Source: an uncultured Aquimarina sp. (GTDB taxonomy: Bacteria; Bacteroidota; Bacteroidia; Flavobacteriales; Flavobacteriaceae). From it: DNA of 38,388 nucleotides. The notes under the pieces are model-generated. The model was given only the letters and a program-made list of their open reading frames with translations. It had not been told where the DNA came from and did no database searches. The stretch covers positions 1-38,388 of the forward strand of contig CANLMN010000036.1 of the NCBI GenBank assembly GCA_947492105.1. The letters run 5' to 3'. Positions within the stretch are counted from its first letter, which is position 1. Every line of letters begins with the position of its first letter. This document shows, piece by piece, positions 16,273-23,761 of this stretch. The position numbers and the translations under genes are program-made.

Positions 16273-16713
16273 ATGAAAAACAGGATTTCAAAGATAGTAT
16301 TAGCGCTCCTAATACTAGGTGGTGGTTTTTTTGCAAGTTGTGCAACAGATGATGTGGTTGTTCCTTCTCCAGTGATGATGGAAGAAAAATTGGCAGGAGT
16401 TTGGAATTTAGTCCATATACAAGGTGGGTTGAAAGGAGTTCAGATTGATTATGCGGTAGGTGAAGTGACATGGTTTTTTAATGATGATTCAAATACGCTT
16501 CTCGTTGAGAATACTATTATGACGACGGGTCCCGAAAATATTTATTCTGGATTGGATAGCGGAACCTATATGTTCGAAGTTAGACAAGATAAAGACATGC
16601 AAATATTGTATGTAAATGATGCTAAACAAGGGGAGTTTAGTATTACTGATGACATTTTGAAAATAGATGAAGGTCTAGCTTCAGACGGACTTATTTATGA
16701 GTTTAATAGGTGA
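16273..16713 (+). CDS. Lipocalin-like lipoprotein
   Basis: Predicted lipoprotein of 146 residues. The signal peptide MKNRISKIVLALLILGGGFFASC has its lipobox Cys at residue 23, followed by an acidic and proline linker. The domain begins EEKLAGVWNLVHIQGG, the G-x-W opening typical of lipocalin-like folds, and continues with alternating beta strands to a final LIYEFNR. Ligand unknown. The lipocalin-like assignment rests on the GVWNL motif and strand pattern only. Confidence 0.75.
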   Translation: MKNRISKIVLALLILGGGFFASCATDDVVVPSPVMMEEKLAGVWNLVHIQGGLKGVQIDYAVGEVTWFFNDDSNTLLVENTIMTTGPENIYSGLDSGTYMFEVRQDKDMQILYVNDAKQGEFSITDDILKIDEGLASDGLIYEFNR

Positions 16714-16722
16714 ATTAGTATA

Positions 16723-16881
16723 GTATATTACGGCATAATTACGGGCACATCATTCCCTTCTTTTTCTACGGTGTTTGTACTATAAAATTGAGCCGTAGCC
16801 ACCCCCTACCTTACTGAGGGTTTTAGGCTGGCAAAAACTGTTTGATAGTGTTTTGGTCTACAATTACAATTTAACCGGTAT
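16723..16881 (-). repeat. Family II repeat, diverged copy G
   Basis: Read on the minus strand it begins ATACCGGTT and continues TGTAATTGTAG, identical over 11 bases to the copy at 32381. It has GGCTACGGCTCAATTTTATA in the centre and, near the far end, GTAGAAAAAGAA, GAAT, GCC and TAATTAT in the same order as that copy. The outer end at 16723 is degenerate. Confidence 0.5.
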
Positions 16882-16941
16882 AAGATTTTTCAAAAAAAAC
16901 GTTAGTATGTCGGTGGAGACAAAAATAAAATGAGTTCAATA

Positions 16942-17736
16942 TTATTTTGTAGCACGTATTTCTCTACTATTATGAGGTTGTTCATTGCGATAATTATTCA
17001 ATGGCATAAGCTTTCTCAACTCTTCAACTTGTTTTAGAGAAACTGTTATTGGTTCTTTAAAAATAAACCACTCCACACTTTCTGTACATGGTGGTGTTGT
17101 TAGGGATCCAGTGTAGTTGAAGTATGCCTTGTTGTTCGGTAAATTCAAATTCATGTCAAACGCCTTATCTACCGTTTTAGTTTCGTTGATTTGAACGGGT
17201 AAGTAGCTTTCCAAAAAATCAAAAGGTTCACTGTTTTTTCCCTCTCTGGCCATTACAGCGAGTACAGCATACTCTCCAGCATCACTCACATGTACTAGGT
17301 GTAGGACCATGGGATAACGTATGCCGTCTATGAGATGTTCTGCTGGTTCATGAAAATGAAACTGTTTTAACTCATATTTTTTGTTATGAATGGTAATGTG
17401 ATCCCCTACATCAAAATTATATTGTATCGTATGACCGTTATTGACAACATCATGTATGTGGGTACTATCAGAATACGATATGTTTAGTGGAGCAAGTGTC
17501 TTGTCAACTTTATAATTTACAATATTGATAGGAGATTGGTATTTTCCATCACAATTAGAATTTATTTCGATTTCTTTCCAGTGAGAGGGACCTGTTTCTC
17601 CTTTATAGCTCCAATGCTTTTCTGTATGAACGGTGTTGTTGTTGTTGTTGTTGTTGTTGTGAGCTGCTTTATTTTTTGTGTTTTGACATCCTGCTAGTAC
17701 TAAGAAGAAGGATATGCTTCCTGTCAACAATTTCAT
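16942..17736 (-). CDS. Alpha-type carbonic anhydrase lipoprotein
   Basis: Zinc enzyme interconverting CO2 and bicarbonate, placed in the envelope by a lipoprotein signal. With ATG 17736 it has 264 residues: signal peptide to lipobox C17, a linker with eight consecutive Asn (27-34), then the catalytic domain from HWSYKGETGPSHW. The zinc ligands are H127 and H129 in QFHFHEPAEH and H146 in LHLVHV. The proton-network segment is SLTTPPCTE (about 211-219). QSPINI is also conserved. The open frame continues to TTG 17772, but the ATG starts the signal peptide cleanly. All catalytic residues are present, so activity is expected. Confidence 0.94.
   Translation of the reverse strand: MKLLTGSISFFLVLAGCQNTKNKAAHNNNNNNNNTVHTEKHWSYKGETGPSHWKEIEINSNCDGKYQSPINIVNYKVDKTLAPLNISYSDSTHIHDVVNNGHTIQYNFDVGDHITIHNKKYELKQFHFHEPAEHLIDGIRYPMVLHLVHVSDAGEYAVLAVMAREGKNSEPFDFLESYLPVQINETKTVDKAFDMNLNLPNNKAYFNYTGSLTTPPCTESVEWFIFKEPITVSLKQVEELRKLMPLNNYRNEQPHNSREIRATK
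17635..17658. repeat. (GTT)8 microsatellite in the carbonic anhydrase gene
   Basis: Eight perfect GTT units encode a poly-Asn run of AAC codons in the linker between the lipidated Cys and the enzyme domain. Being in frame, copy-number changes would alter linker length without shifting the frame. Confidence 0.9.
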
Positions 17737-18099
17737 AGGTGCTGTTTTATCTGTTGCTATTTTTTTTCTCAAAATTACTAATTAAGCTGTATCAAGTTTA
17801 TAGAATTTGGCTTTTTTAATTCTTAATTTGTTCTAGGATTACGTAGAGATTCTGAAAATGAAATAGATACAGCTATTCTTAATTTACCTGTTGTGATGGG
17901 GTGTCAGGGTGTTAAAAGTTTTGCTTAGAAAAACGTTTTTTGTAGGCTTTTTGGTAGGAGGAATTAAGAATAAAAAGAAATCAAAAATGAGCATGTTTTT
18001 GTTCATTTTGAGCAAATAGATTGTGTGCTAACTATTTGATTTTTAAGTTATTTTTGATTTTTAAATGTTTAACAATCACAAATCACAAATCACAAAAAA
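17737..18099. other. Divergent promoter region with AATCACA x3
   Basis: Gap between divergent genes. On the plus side TATTTTTG (18049-18056) fits a -7 box, with a TTG at 18021 at loose spacing. AATCACA is repeated three times in tandem (18074-18094), ending five bases before the ATG at 18100, in what would be the 5' leader. No gene seen. Confidence 0.42.
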
Positions 18100-18849
18100 A
18101 TGAAGAAACTAAAAAAGATGTATATACTCATGGCAGGTATATCTTTGTTGAATTATTCTTGTAATCAAGATGTTGAAGAATTATCAGTAGACATGGCAGA
18201 TAGTCAAGTAGAAGCACTGAGAAGCGATTATGCACTTGAGGGTTTTACTAAAATTGTGACTAATAGTAGGGCGTATGAGTTGAGTGCTATGAGTAAGGGA
18301 GATATTGAGGAACTTAAAGAATTATTAGATACAAATTATCATCAAAATGTTGTCGACGATGGGCAGACATTATATCTATCGGATAAAGAGCTTAGTTTTG
18401 AAGAGATTTTGGGTCAGTCGCACAGTCAATCTAAAATGGTCAAATCCTATAAATTTGGTTGGCGAATAACACTCTATGATGGGGCTGTACCTAGACCAGG
18501 AAAGGATGCGATTTTTAATCGTTCGGGAGTAACAGTTGCAAAAAATGGTCAGGCTTTTCTTATGAGTACTAATTTGCCTAGAACTATAAGAAACAAGGCT
18601 TCTTCAGCTAATGTTGCGATTAAGAATATGTCAAATACAATAGTGAATAGGAGACCTGTTTTATTTTTGTTTGATAAAATTTTGCATAGCTCAACAAGGA
18701 AGGGTAGAGTATTTGGTTTTTCGGATCCAGGAGAAAAAATAACTATTGGAGCCAATAGCACTAGAGTTTTTGAGATGATATTTGGGGCCAAGTTTAATAA
18801 TCGTGCAGACGCATTTGAGCTTGATATGAAAGGGGGTCCCCTTCGATAA
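18100..18849 (+). CDS. Lipoprotein of unknown function (249 aa)
   Basis: Signal peptide MKKLKKMYILMAGISLLNYSC with lipobox Cys21. After it comes an acidic stretch NQDVEELSVDMAD, a helical region with SKGDIEELKELLDTNYHQN, and a basic beta-rich C-terminal half containing KFGWRITLYDGAVPRPG and RKGRVFGFSDPGEKI. No family recognised. A strong terminator follows at 18914, so it is probably a single-gene unit. It is convergent with the GH11-like gene. Confidence 0.78.
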   Translation: MKKLKKMYILMAGISLLNYSCNQDVEELSVDMADSQVEALRSDYALEGFTKIVTNSRAYELSAMSKGDIEELKELLDTNYHQNVVDDGQTLYLSDKELSFEEILGQSHSQSKMVKSYKFGWRITLYDGAVPRPGKDAIFNRSGVTVAKNGQAFLMSTNLPRTIRNKASSANVAIKNMSNTIVNRRPVLFLFDKILHSSTRKGRVFGFSDPGEKITIGANSTRVFEMIFGAKFNNRADAFELDMKGGPLR

Positions 18850-18913
18850 TGTCGAGGGTGATTAAAAGTTGAGTAGCCGTTCAGGCTCTTAATCTAGAGA
18901 AGGTAATAATTAA

Positions 18914-18944
18914 AAAAAAGGTCAGTATGTCACTGACCTTTTTT
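18914..18944. terminator. Terminator after the lipoprotein gene
   Basis: AAAAAAGGTCAGT pairs with ACTGACCTTTTTT around ATGTC; perfect stem with A and T tracts on both sides, so it can work in both directions between the convergent genes. Confidence 0.85.
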
Positions 18945-18973
18945 AATGAACTTATTTATCTTGACTTTTTGTT

Positions 18974-19047
18974 TTGAATCGAAAATGCGATAAAATCAGA
19001 CTAGATAAGGCTCTTTTTGACATTTATAGCAGCGCTATGGATGCGAG
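18974..19047 (+). repeat. Short repeat, Family III, copy 1
   Basis: The half around GCTCTTTTTGACATTTATAG and CAGCGCTATGGA resembles 30056-30140 (CCCTTTTTTTAAATTTTTAG, CAGCACTACGGA) at identical spacing. Similarity is weak in the left half. It abuts the 3' end of the GH11-like gene. Confidence 0.35.
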
Positions 19048-19051
19048 ATAT

Positions 19052-19825
19052 TTACCAGATGGTAGCGTTTATTCTGGCTGTTGCTTTTTCTTGATTACTG
19101 AAGGATTCTATACCGAATACTTGGTATTGAACAAAGGTACCCCATTTTTTTCTTCTTCCTCCTGCAGAACCATTTTGCCTCCAGATTCTCACATGATCCC
19201 TCATGTTTATTTTTTGGTTCTTATTATTTGCGGACCTGTTTTGTCTGATACTTTTGTATCTCCAGAAATTACAAGGGCCACTTTGGAGCGCACATGGTAA
19301 ACCGCTGATCTTTTTCTCATAAAATCTGTAGGAGTTCCCTTCGCTTTTGTATGACTTTACAAATTTGTAGCCGTTACCAGCGTTATCTGTACCTCCACTT
19401 CCTTTTTCTGATACATAATATTCGACATCTGGATTCTGGGTCCAACCGTATACCCCTACAAATTCTGGATTACCACTTAGATGTCCAATGTTATAGTTAA
19501 TAGTTCTTTGGGTTCCTTTTTCCCAACCTTTGCCTCCGACAACATTTTTGACATTTTTGTAGGAAATTTCAAAATTACCGCTATATTTTTTTGAGTAAGG
19601 AAATGTAATGTCTAGTTTTCCGTTCTTGTCTTTTGCACGCCACATCGTCCAGAAATATCCCTGATCGGTACCATCTGTACGATTTTCTGGTAGGGATCTA
19701 TGGGCTAGGCTCTGTTCTGAATTTTGTTCTTCTGGCGCAATCGTTGTAGTGTTTTGTTCTTCATTTTTCTCGCAACTTGATAGTATTAGTGCTGATAAGG
19801 CAGCGAAAATTAACTTTTTTTTCAT
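19052..19825 (-). CDS. GH11 xylanase-like lipoprotein
   Basis: Predicted surface lipoprotein with a glycoside hydrolase family 11 jelly roll; GH11 enzymes cut beta-1,4-xylan. Lipobox Cys18 is followed by an acidic linker to about residue 50. GH11 landmarks appear in order: GYFWTMW, NVVGGKGWEKG (94-104), RTINYNIGHL, VYGWTQNPDVEYYVSE with nucleophile Glu135, the RY-KSIRQNR strand, and FGIESFSN with acid/base Glu240. Both catalytic glutamates are present, but many surrounding positions differ from typical xylanases: Ser replaces Gly after the acid/base Glu, and the 210-230 loop is very basic. Substrate could be another beta-glycan. No other glycanase gene is nearby. Confidence 0.78.
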   Translation of the reverse strand: MKKKLIFAALSALILSSCEKNEEQNTTTIAPEEQNSEQSLAHRSLPENRTDGTDQGYFWTMWRAKDKNGKLDITFPYSKKYSGNFEISYKNVKNVVGGKGWEKGTQRTINYNIGHLSGNPEFVGVYGWTQNPDVEYYVSEKGSGGTDNAGNGYKFVKSYKSEGNSYRFYEKKISGLPCALQSGPCNFWRYKSIRQNRSANNKNQKINMRDHVRIWRQNGSAGGRRKKWGTFVQYQVFGIESFSNQEKATARINATIW

Positions 19826-20152
19826 AATAATTGTTTTAAATTGGTTTTGATAGGTTTTTTAATGCGAAAATATAGGATGTTTTTATTTTTTTTGACTAAA
19901 AACAAGATTATTTACCGTGTATGGAGGGATTTTAACTTTTCGTTAATAAAATTAATGCCTGTAGCGCTACTATGAAGGGTAAAAAGTATTTTAAATGATC
20001 AAAAAGTACGTATTATCACGACCAACTGACCTCTCTCATTCGATCAATCCTGCCATAATCAAAAAGTTTAAATTACTTTAGTACTCCTCAAAGTTTACGA
20101 AACTGCAAAAAATTAACACTATAGAGATAGCTCAAATCAATATGGTGATGGA

Positions 20153-20203
20153 CTTATACAAATGAGCTATATAATGTCGCATATCTACTTGTTCTTTTTC
20201 GAT
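20153..20203 (-). repeat. Family I repeat fragment, copy D1
   Basis: The reverse complement reads GAAAAAGAACAAGT, AGATATGCGA, ATTATATAGCTCATTTG, TATAAG, matching the right end of copies A-C. Its homology stops at 20203, where the next element begins. Confidence 0.68.
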
Positions 20204-20206
20204 CTA

Positions 20207-20370
20207 ATACCAGTTAGAATGTAATTATAGGCCAAAATTATTTGAACTATTTTTCGCCTTAGCTTCAGTATAAAAATAAACAGAGCTAAGGCTATGCTTG
20301 ATGTTACTACTGGAGTTGAAACAAAAAAGCTCAATTTTTCTTTCCGGTAAATTCAAACAACAAATAGTCT
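20207..20370 (-). repeat. Family II repeat, copy D2
   Basis: On the minus strand it aligns along its length with the element at 22510-22672: ATTTGTTGTTTGAATTTACC, GGAAAGAAAAAT, TTTTTTGTTTCA, AACATCAAGC, the TAGCC centre, TTTATTTTTAT and CTGAAGCT. The plus-strand left end is ATACC; the other end is decayed to AGTCT. Confidence 0.75.
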
Positions 20371-20382
20371 AAAATGGAAACA

Positions 20383-20470
20383 TAGCCGTGGTTACAGTTT
20401 GATTTTTTAGTGAAAGAATAGTAGAAAAAGAGGTAGTTTATTAGCCTATAATTATTTTTTAAAGGGGTCA
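20383..20470 (+). repeat. Family II half-element, copy D3
   Basis: Aligns with the right half of the element at 32381-32544: CATAGCC-TGG-TTAC, TTTGATTTTTTAG, AATAGTAGAAAAAGA, TTATTAGCCT, TAATTATTTTTTAAA. Starts next to the decayed end of D2. Confidence 0.7.
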
Positions 20471-20702
20471 AGTCTTCAAAATATTATATTTGGAGTGAGT
20501 GTTGCGTCCTGAAGAAATCATAGTATTCTACCCAAATAGTAGCCAAAGTTTCATCGAGTAGTGTATCAAATGGTAGGGGTAATGAGGGTTAAACCAATTT
20601 AACTTTGAAAAAAAAGGTGAAATATTCCTGTTGTTTCAAAGCTAAATCGGTGCTTATCTATCATCCTCATAGAGAATGGCTAAATGGAGATGAGGTAGGA
20701 TA

Positions 20703-21278
20703 TTATTGTAATGTAATAGGGAACTCTGCAATAGAAGTATCCCACCCTATTTTTAGGTGTACGAGATTCGTGCTTTTTTCGTATAACGAAATAGAAAGTG
20801 CTTCGATTTTTTTAGAGTTGTTTTTTACAGGAGCAGTAATACTAGCGATATCTTTTTCGGGCTTATAGGAGTAATTTCCCCAACCATCATTTTCGGTATT
20901 TAGTTTTAGTGTCCACGTAGTTGCAGTGGGTATGATAATTAGCGAATACCTTCCTGCTTTTACTGCTGTATCTCCAAATTGGACATCAGTCAGGAATAAT
21001 ATTTCTGTAGATTCATTGGCACCGATTCTCCAAGGTTTGTCAAATTTTAACAAATCTCCAAAAATAGTTCTGCCCTTTGTAAGGGGTCTAGAATAGAGGA
21101 CCCTAATTTTTGGGGTTAGTGCTTCCTTTTTGGCAGCGCTTTTTGCAAAGGTTCTTTTTGGAGCTTTTGCAGGGTAAAAAGCAGCGTCCATCACACTTTT
21201 GTCTAATTTGTCAAAACCTTGTGCATGTCCAGTTAAAGATATAGTTGCACACGCTATAAGTATTAGAATGTTTTTCAT
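20703..21278 (-). CDS. DUF2911 domain-containing secreted protein
   Basis: A 191-residue exported protein. The signal peptide ends in TGHAQ (about residue 20). The DUF2911 domain follows with IRVLYSRPLTKGRTIFGDL, KPWRIGANESTEILF, VKAGRYSLIIIP and WTLKLNTENDGWGNYSY, the usual signature of this common Bacteroidota family of unknown function. Its ATG overlaps the TGA of the DUF6503 gene by four bases (ATGA), so the pair is translationally coupled. Confidence 0.93.
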   Translation of the reverse strand: MKNILILIACATISLTGHAQGFDKLDKSVMDAAFYPAKAPKRTFAKSAAKKEALTPKIRVLYSRPLTKGRTIFGDLLKFDKPWRIGANESTEILFLTDVQFGDTAVKAGRYSLIIIPTATTWTLKLNTENDGWGNYSYKPEKDIASITAPVKNNSKKIEALSISLYEKSTNLVHLKIGWDTSIAEFPITLQ

Positions 21279-22069
21279 TTTTTTGAATTTAAATTATTAA
21301 TGTTTTCTATTTCTATTCGTGATAATTCTTTTAATTCTTCTTTTTCATACAAATTGGGGAGTGCTATCAGTGGGGTGCCTACAGCTGCTTTGTAGTTGAT
21401 ATAATCTTGGAATGTGATGCCGTCGATTACACGAGTATTATAAGCGCTTCTGTAACGAACCCCTCCGCCATTGACGTGATACATATACGCTAGGTAATCT
21501 ATTTTTTTTGTTTCTGTATGAATCCAGTAATGAAATGCATCTTTATAATCTTTGCCGCCTCCTTCTTCTCGAAAGGTAATACCCACAACATGGTACTCTT
21601 TTCCTTTGATTGTTTGAGTGCCAAGGTAGGATTTGATGACGGCTTTGTCTCGAAGCTTGTGGGGTAGGGTAGTGAAATAGATGACGGAATTGAGCGCTTC
21701 AGAATGTTTGTTTTGTTCTTTTGAGGAGAGCGAAATCTCTTCTTTGTTGACGAAACGCTTAAAAGCACCATTTTCCAAAGAATCTGTTTGTTGTTTCCCT
21801 TTTTTGCGAGAGCTAACAGTATAGGTATATGCGCCGTTCGGGGTATTTGTAAACGTATAATTTCTTTCTCTAAAAGTAAATGCATAAGAGGCTGTTTCGT
21901 AGAGTACTCCTCCATGCGCAGCAATAGTTTCTTCTATTAATTTTGCAGCTTTGTTGTCGATTGTAGTATTTGTGGTAACAGCTGTAGGTTCTTTTGTTTT
22001 TTCTTGAGCAATCCCGTAGGTTGTAAAAAAGGTAATCAAAAGTGTTTTGAGGATGATATTATAGGTCAT
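21275..22069 (-). CDS. DUF6503 family protein
   Basis: Exported protein of 264 residues with signal peptide MTYNIILKTLLITFFTTYGIAQ. The family features I recognise are the opening AAKLIEETIAAHGGVLYETASYAFTFRERNYTF and the later KGKEYHVVGITFREEGGGKDYKDAFHYWIH-TETKKIDYLAY. This LolA/outer-membrane-lipoprotein-like fold is annotated DUF6503 and common in Flavobacteriia. First gene of a two-gene operon with DUF2911. Function unknown. Confidence 0.85.
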   Translation of the reverse strand: MTYNIILKTLLITFFTTYGIAQEKTKEPTAVTTNTTIDNKAAKLIEETIAAHGGVLYETASYAFTFRERNYTFTNTPNGAYTYTVSSRKKGKQQTDSLENGAFKRFVNKEEISLSSKEQNKHSEALNSVIYFTTLPHKLRDKAVIKSYLGTQTIKGKEYHVVGITFREEGGGKDYKDAFHYWIHTETKKIDYLAYMYHVNGGGVRYRSAYNTRVIDGITFQDYINYKAAVGTPLIALPNLYEKEELKELSRIEIENINNLNSKK

Positions 22070-22201
22070 TACGATATATAGTTTTTGTCATGATGTTTGC
22101 GTGCTAGCTATGACTATGATTAAAAGGTGACAATGTACTTGAAATAAATTTTCCTGAATAACTTATAGCGTGTATTTTAATGAAAAATTATAACCAAAGC
22201 T

Positions 22202-22402
22202 ATGTTTAACTTTTGTGTCGTTTCTGTCATTCAATATAATACAGAAATGAAACATTATTATCAAAAAATAGTAGAACAGAGTAAAACTAAAATGAGTACA
22301 GTTAACATAATTCGAAACAAATCAGTGGCTAAACTAGCAAGAATGTTTGCTGTCATCAAAAGGCAAACACTCTATATTGATAACTTGAAATATGTGGCTT
22401 AA
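22202..22402 (+). pseudogene. C-terminal remnant of an IS110-family transposase
   Basis: The frame reads ...QYNTEMKHYYQKIVEQSKTK, then MSTVNIIRNKSVAKLARMFA, VIKRQTLYIDNLKYVA. This matches the tail of IS110/IS116/IS902 transposases, where a YYxRKVxEGKxKM motif is followed by RNKLVARMFAVIKR. The catalytic DEDD and serine domains (over 250 residues) are missing, so only the end survives. Assignment is by remembered motif. Confidence 0.7.
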
Positions 22403-22454
22403 AAATAACTAAAAATAGAGTAGTATTTATTGTTATCTCCAAGGTACCATCCAC

Positions 22455-22502
22455 AAAAAACACTTTTGAGGCACAAGTTTGTTCAAATAAAAGGTGTTTT
22501 TT
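22455..22502. terminator. Hairpin after the IS110 remnant
   Basis: AAAAAACACTTTT (22455-22467) pairs with AAAAGGTGTTTTTT (22489-22502) with one bulge; the T run at the right end gives terminator character on the plus strand. Confidence 0.5.
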
Positions 22503-22509
22503 GAACCTA

Positions 22510-22672
22510 ATACCATTTGTTGTTTGAATTTACCGGAAAGAAAAATGAAGATTTTTTTGTTTCAGTTTCAGCAGCAACATCAAGCGTAGCCGTAGTTATG
22601 GTTTATTTTTATGCTGAAGCTGAGGCGAAAAAAGAAAATTTTATCCCAGTAAATTAAAAGGATAAATGGTAT
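22510..22672 (+). repeat. Family II MITE-like element, copy F (163 bp)
   Basis: Best-preserved copy. The terminal inverted repeats are about 27 bp: left ATACCATTTGTTGTTTGAAT then TTACCGG; right, reversed, ATACCATTTATCCTTTTAAT then TTACTGG. An inner stem TCAGTTTCAGCA/TGCTGAAGCTGA surrounds the centre GCGTAGCCGTAGTTATGG. The ends are CC...GG flanked by TA on both sides, as for elements moved by IS630/Tc1-type transposases. No internal reading frame. Confidence 0.72.
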
Positions 22673-22844
22673 AAACTTACGTGTTCAAGAAACTATTTGG
22701 GATATACCGATCAATTATTAGATTGTATTTGTTCTAAGAATAGTTTTTATTTGATTGATCTGAGGGAGTCCTTTGAATAAATTTTAATTAATTATGCTGT
22801 GTAAAAAAAATGAACGATACTCAGTAGTAAACACTATTATGACT

Positions 22845-23624
22845 ATGAAATTAAAGCTATCTTTTACAATGTTTTGCGGTTTGTGCATTATAGCAACTGC
22901 ACAAACTGTTACAAAAGGCTCTGGGCTTACAACCAGTAGAGACGACACTAGTGCTGTCCAAACATCAAAAAATAGGTTTTCTAATGATTGTATTCCTATC
23001 GAACAAAATGGAGTTGTAGCCGTAGAGGCAGAAACTTTTTTTCGACAAACAAATACAAGTCTAAGAGAATGGTTTGTTATTGGAGATGGAGGGGCTAAGT
23101 CTTCTACTGATCCCGATGATCACCTAGCGAGTGAAGCCAGCGGGCAGAAATATATCGAAGTATTACCAGATACTCGAGTTTATGGCAAAAATGATGATAA
23201 ACCAGAAGATCCATTAGTGCGAGGCGAAAATTTTTCTGAAATACCAGGACAATTGGCAGTTGTAGAGTATAAGGTAAACTTTACTAATACAGGAAAATAT
23301 TTTGTATGGGTGCGCGCTAATTCTTCAGGAAAAGAGGATAACGGAATCCATGTGGGTATTGATAATACTTGGCCAGATTCTGGAAAAAGAATGCAATGGT
23401 GTTCGGCTAAGAATAGATGGCAATGGGAGAGTAGTAAACGATTGCGCGAAAAATCTTGTGATAATCCAATGCTCATATACCTAGATGTCCTAACGCAAGG
23501 AGAACATATCATAAAGTTTTCTATGCGAGAGGATGGGTTCGAGATGGATAAATTTATCTTATCCAAGGAATATGTAAAACCTGTTGGGGCGGGAATTGAT
23601 GTGTTTACAGGAGATTGTCCATGA
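22845..23624 (+). CDS. Secreted carbohydrate-binding-like protein (GH115_C-like domain)
   Basis: Exported protein. The ATG at 22845 (MKLKLSFTMFCGLC) begins a clean signal peptide; the frame is open from ATG 22794, which would add 17 residues. After a short linker the domain runs from GVVAVEAETFFRQTNTSLREW through SGQKYIEVLPDTRV, the strongly conserved-looking KVNFTNTGKYFVWVRA and GIHVGIDNTWPDSGKRMQWC, to EHIIKFSMREDGFEMDKFILS. This beta-sandwich is found at the C terminus of family 115 glycosidases and in many marine polysaccharide-degrading proteins. Here it stands alone. Confidence 0.75.
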   Translation: MKLKLSFTMFCGLCIIATAQTVTKGSGLTTSRDDTSAVQTSKNRFSNDCIPIEQNGVVAVEAETFFRQTNTSLREWFVIGDGGAKSSTDPDDHLASEASGQKYIEVLPDTRVYGKNDDKPEDPLVRGENFSEIPGQLAVVEYKVNFTNTGKYFVWVRANSSGKEDNGIHVGIDNTWPDSGKRMQWCSAKNRWQWESSKRLREKSCDNPMLIYLDVLTQGEHIIKFSMREDGFEMDKFILSKEYVKPVGAGIDVFTGDCP

Positions 23625-23761
23625 ACCTTTTTGATAAGGTCAAAAACAACATGCTTATGATTAATAATAGCAGTTAAAATGTAGTGTGATCCCCGTTTGA
23701 GATGTTGATTTTGAGATTTATATAAAATATAGTTAAAGCAAATGCAACACCTAAAAGAGTC

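Larger units (their letters stand above)
19826..20702. other. 877-bp gap with a pile-up of repeats
   Basis: No supported gene. The stretch 20153-20470 is built from three adjacent repeat remnants listed separately. A plus-strand frame at 20605-20868 overlaps the DUF2911 gene on the other strand and is a shadow. Confidence 0.5.
22070..22844. other. Gap with transposase remnant and MITE-like element
   Basis: Apart from the IS110 remnant, a hairpin and the palindromic element listed separately, no gene is seen. Both elements suggest past insertions at this site. Confidence 0.5.

Noticed and set aside
20605-20868. 87-codon plus-strand frame
   Set aside because: Mostly antisense to the DUF2911 gene, which has a clear family signature.
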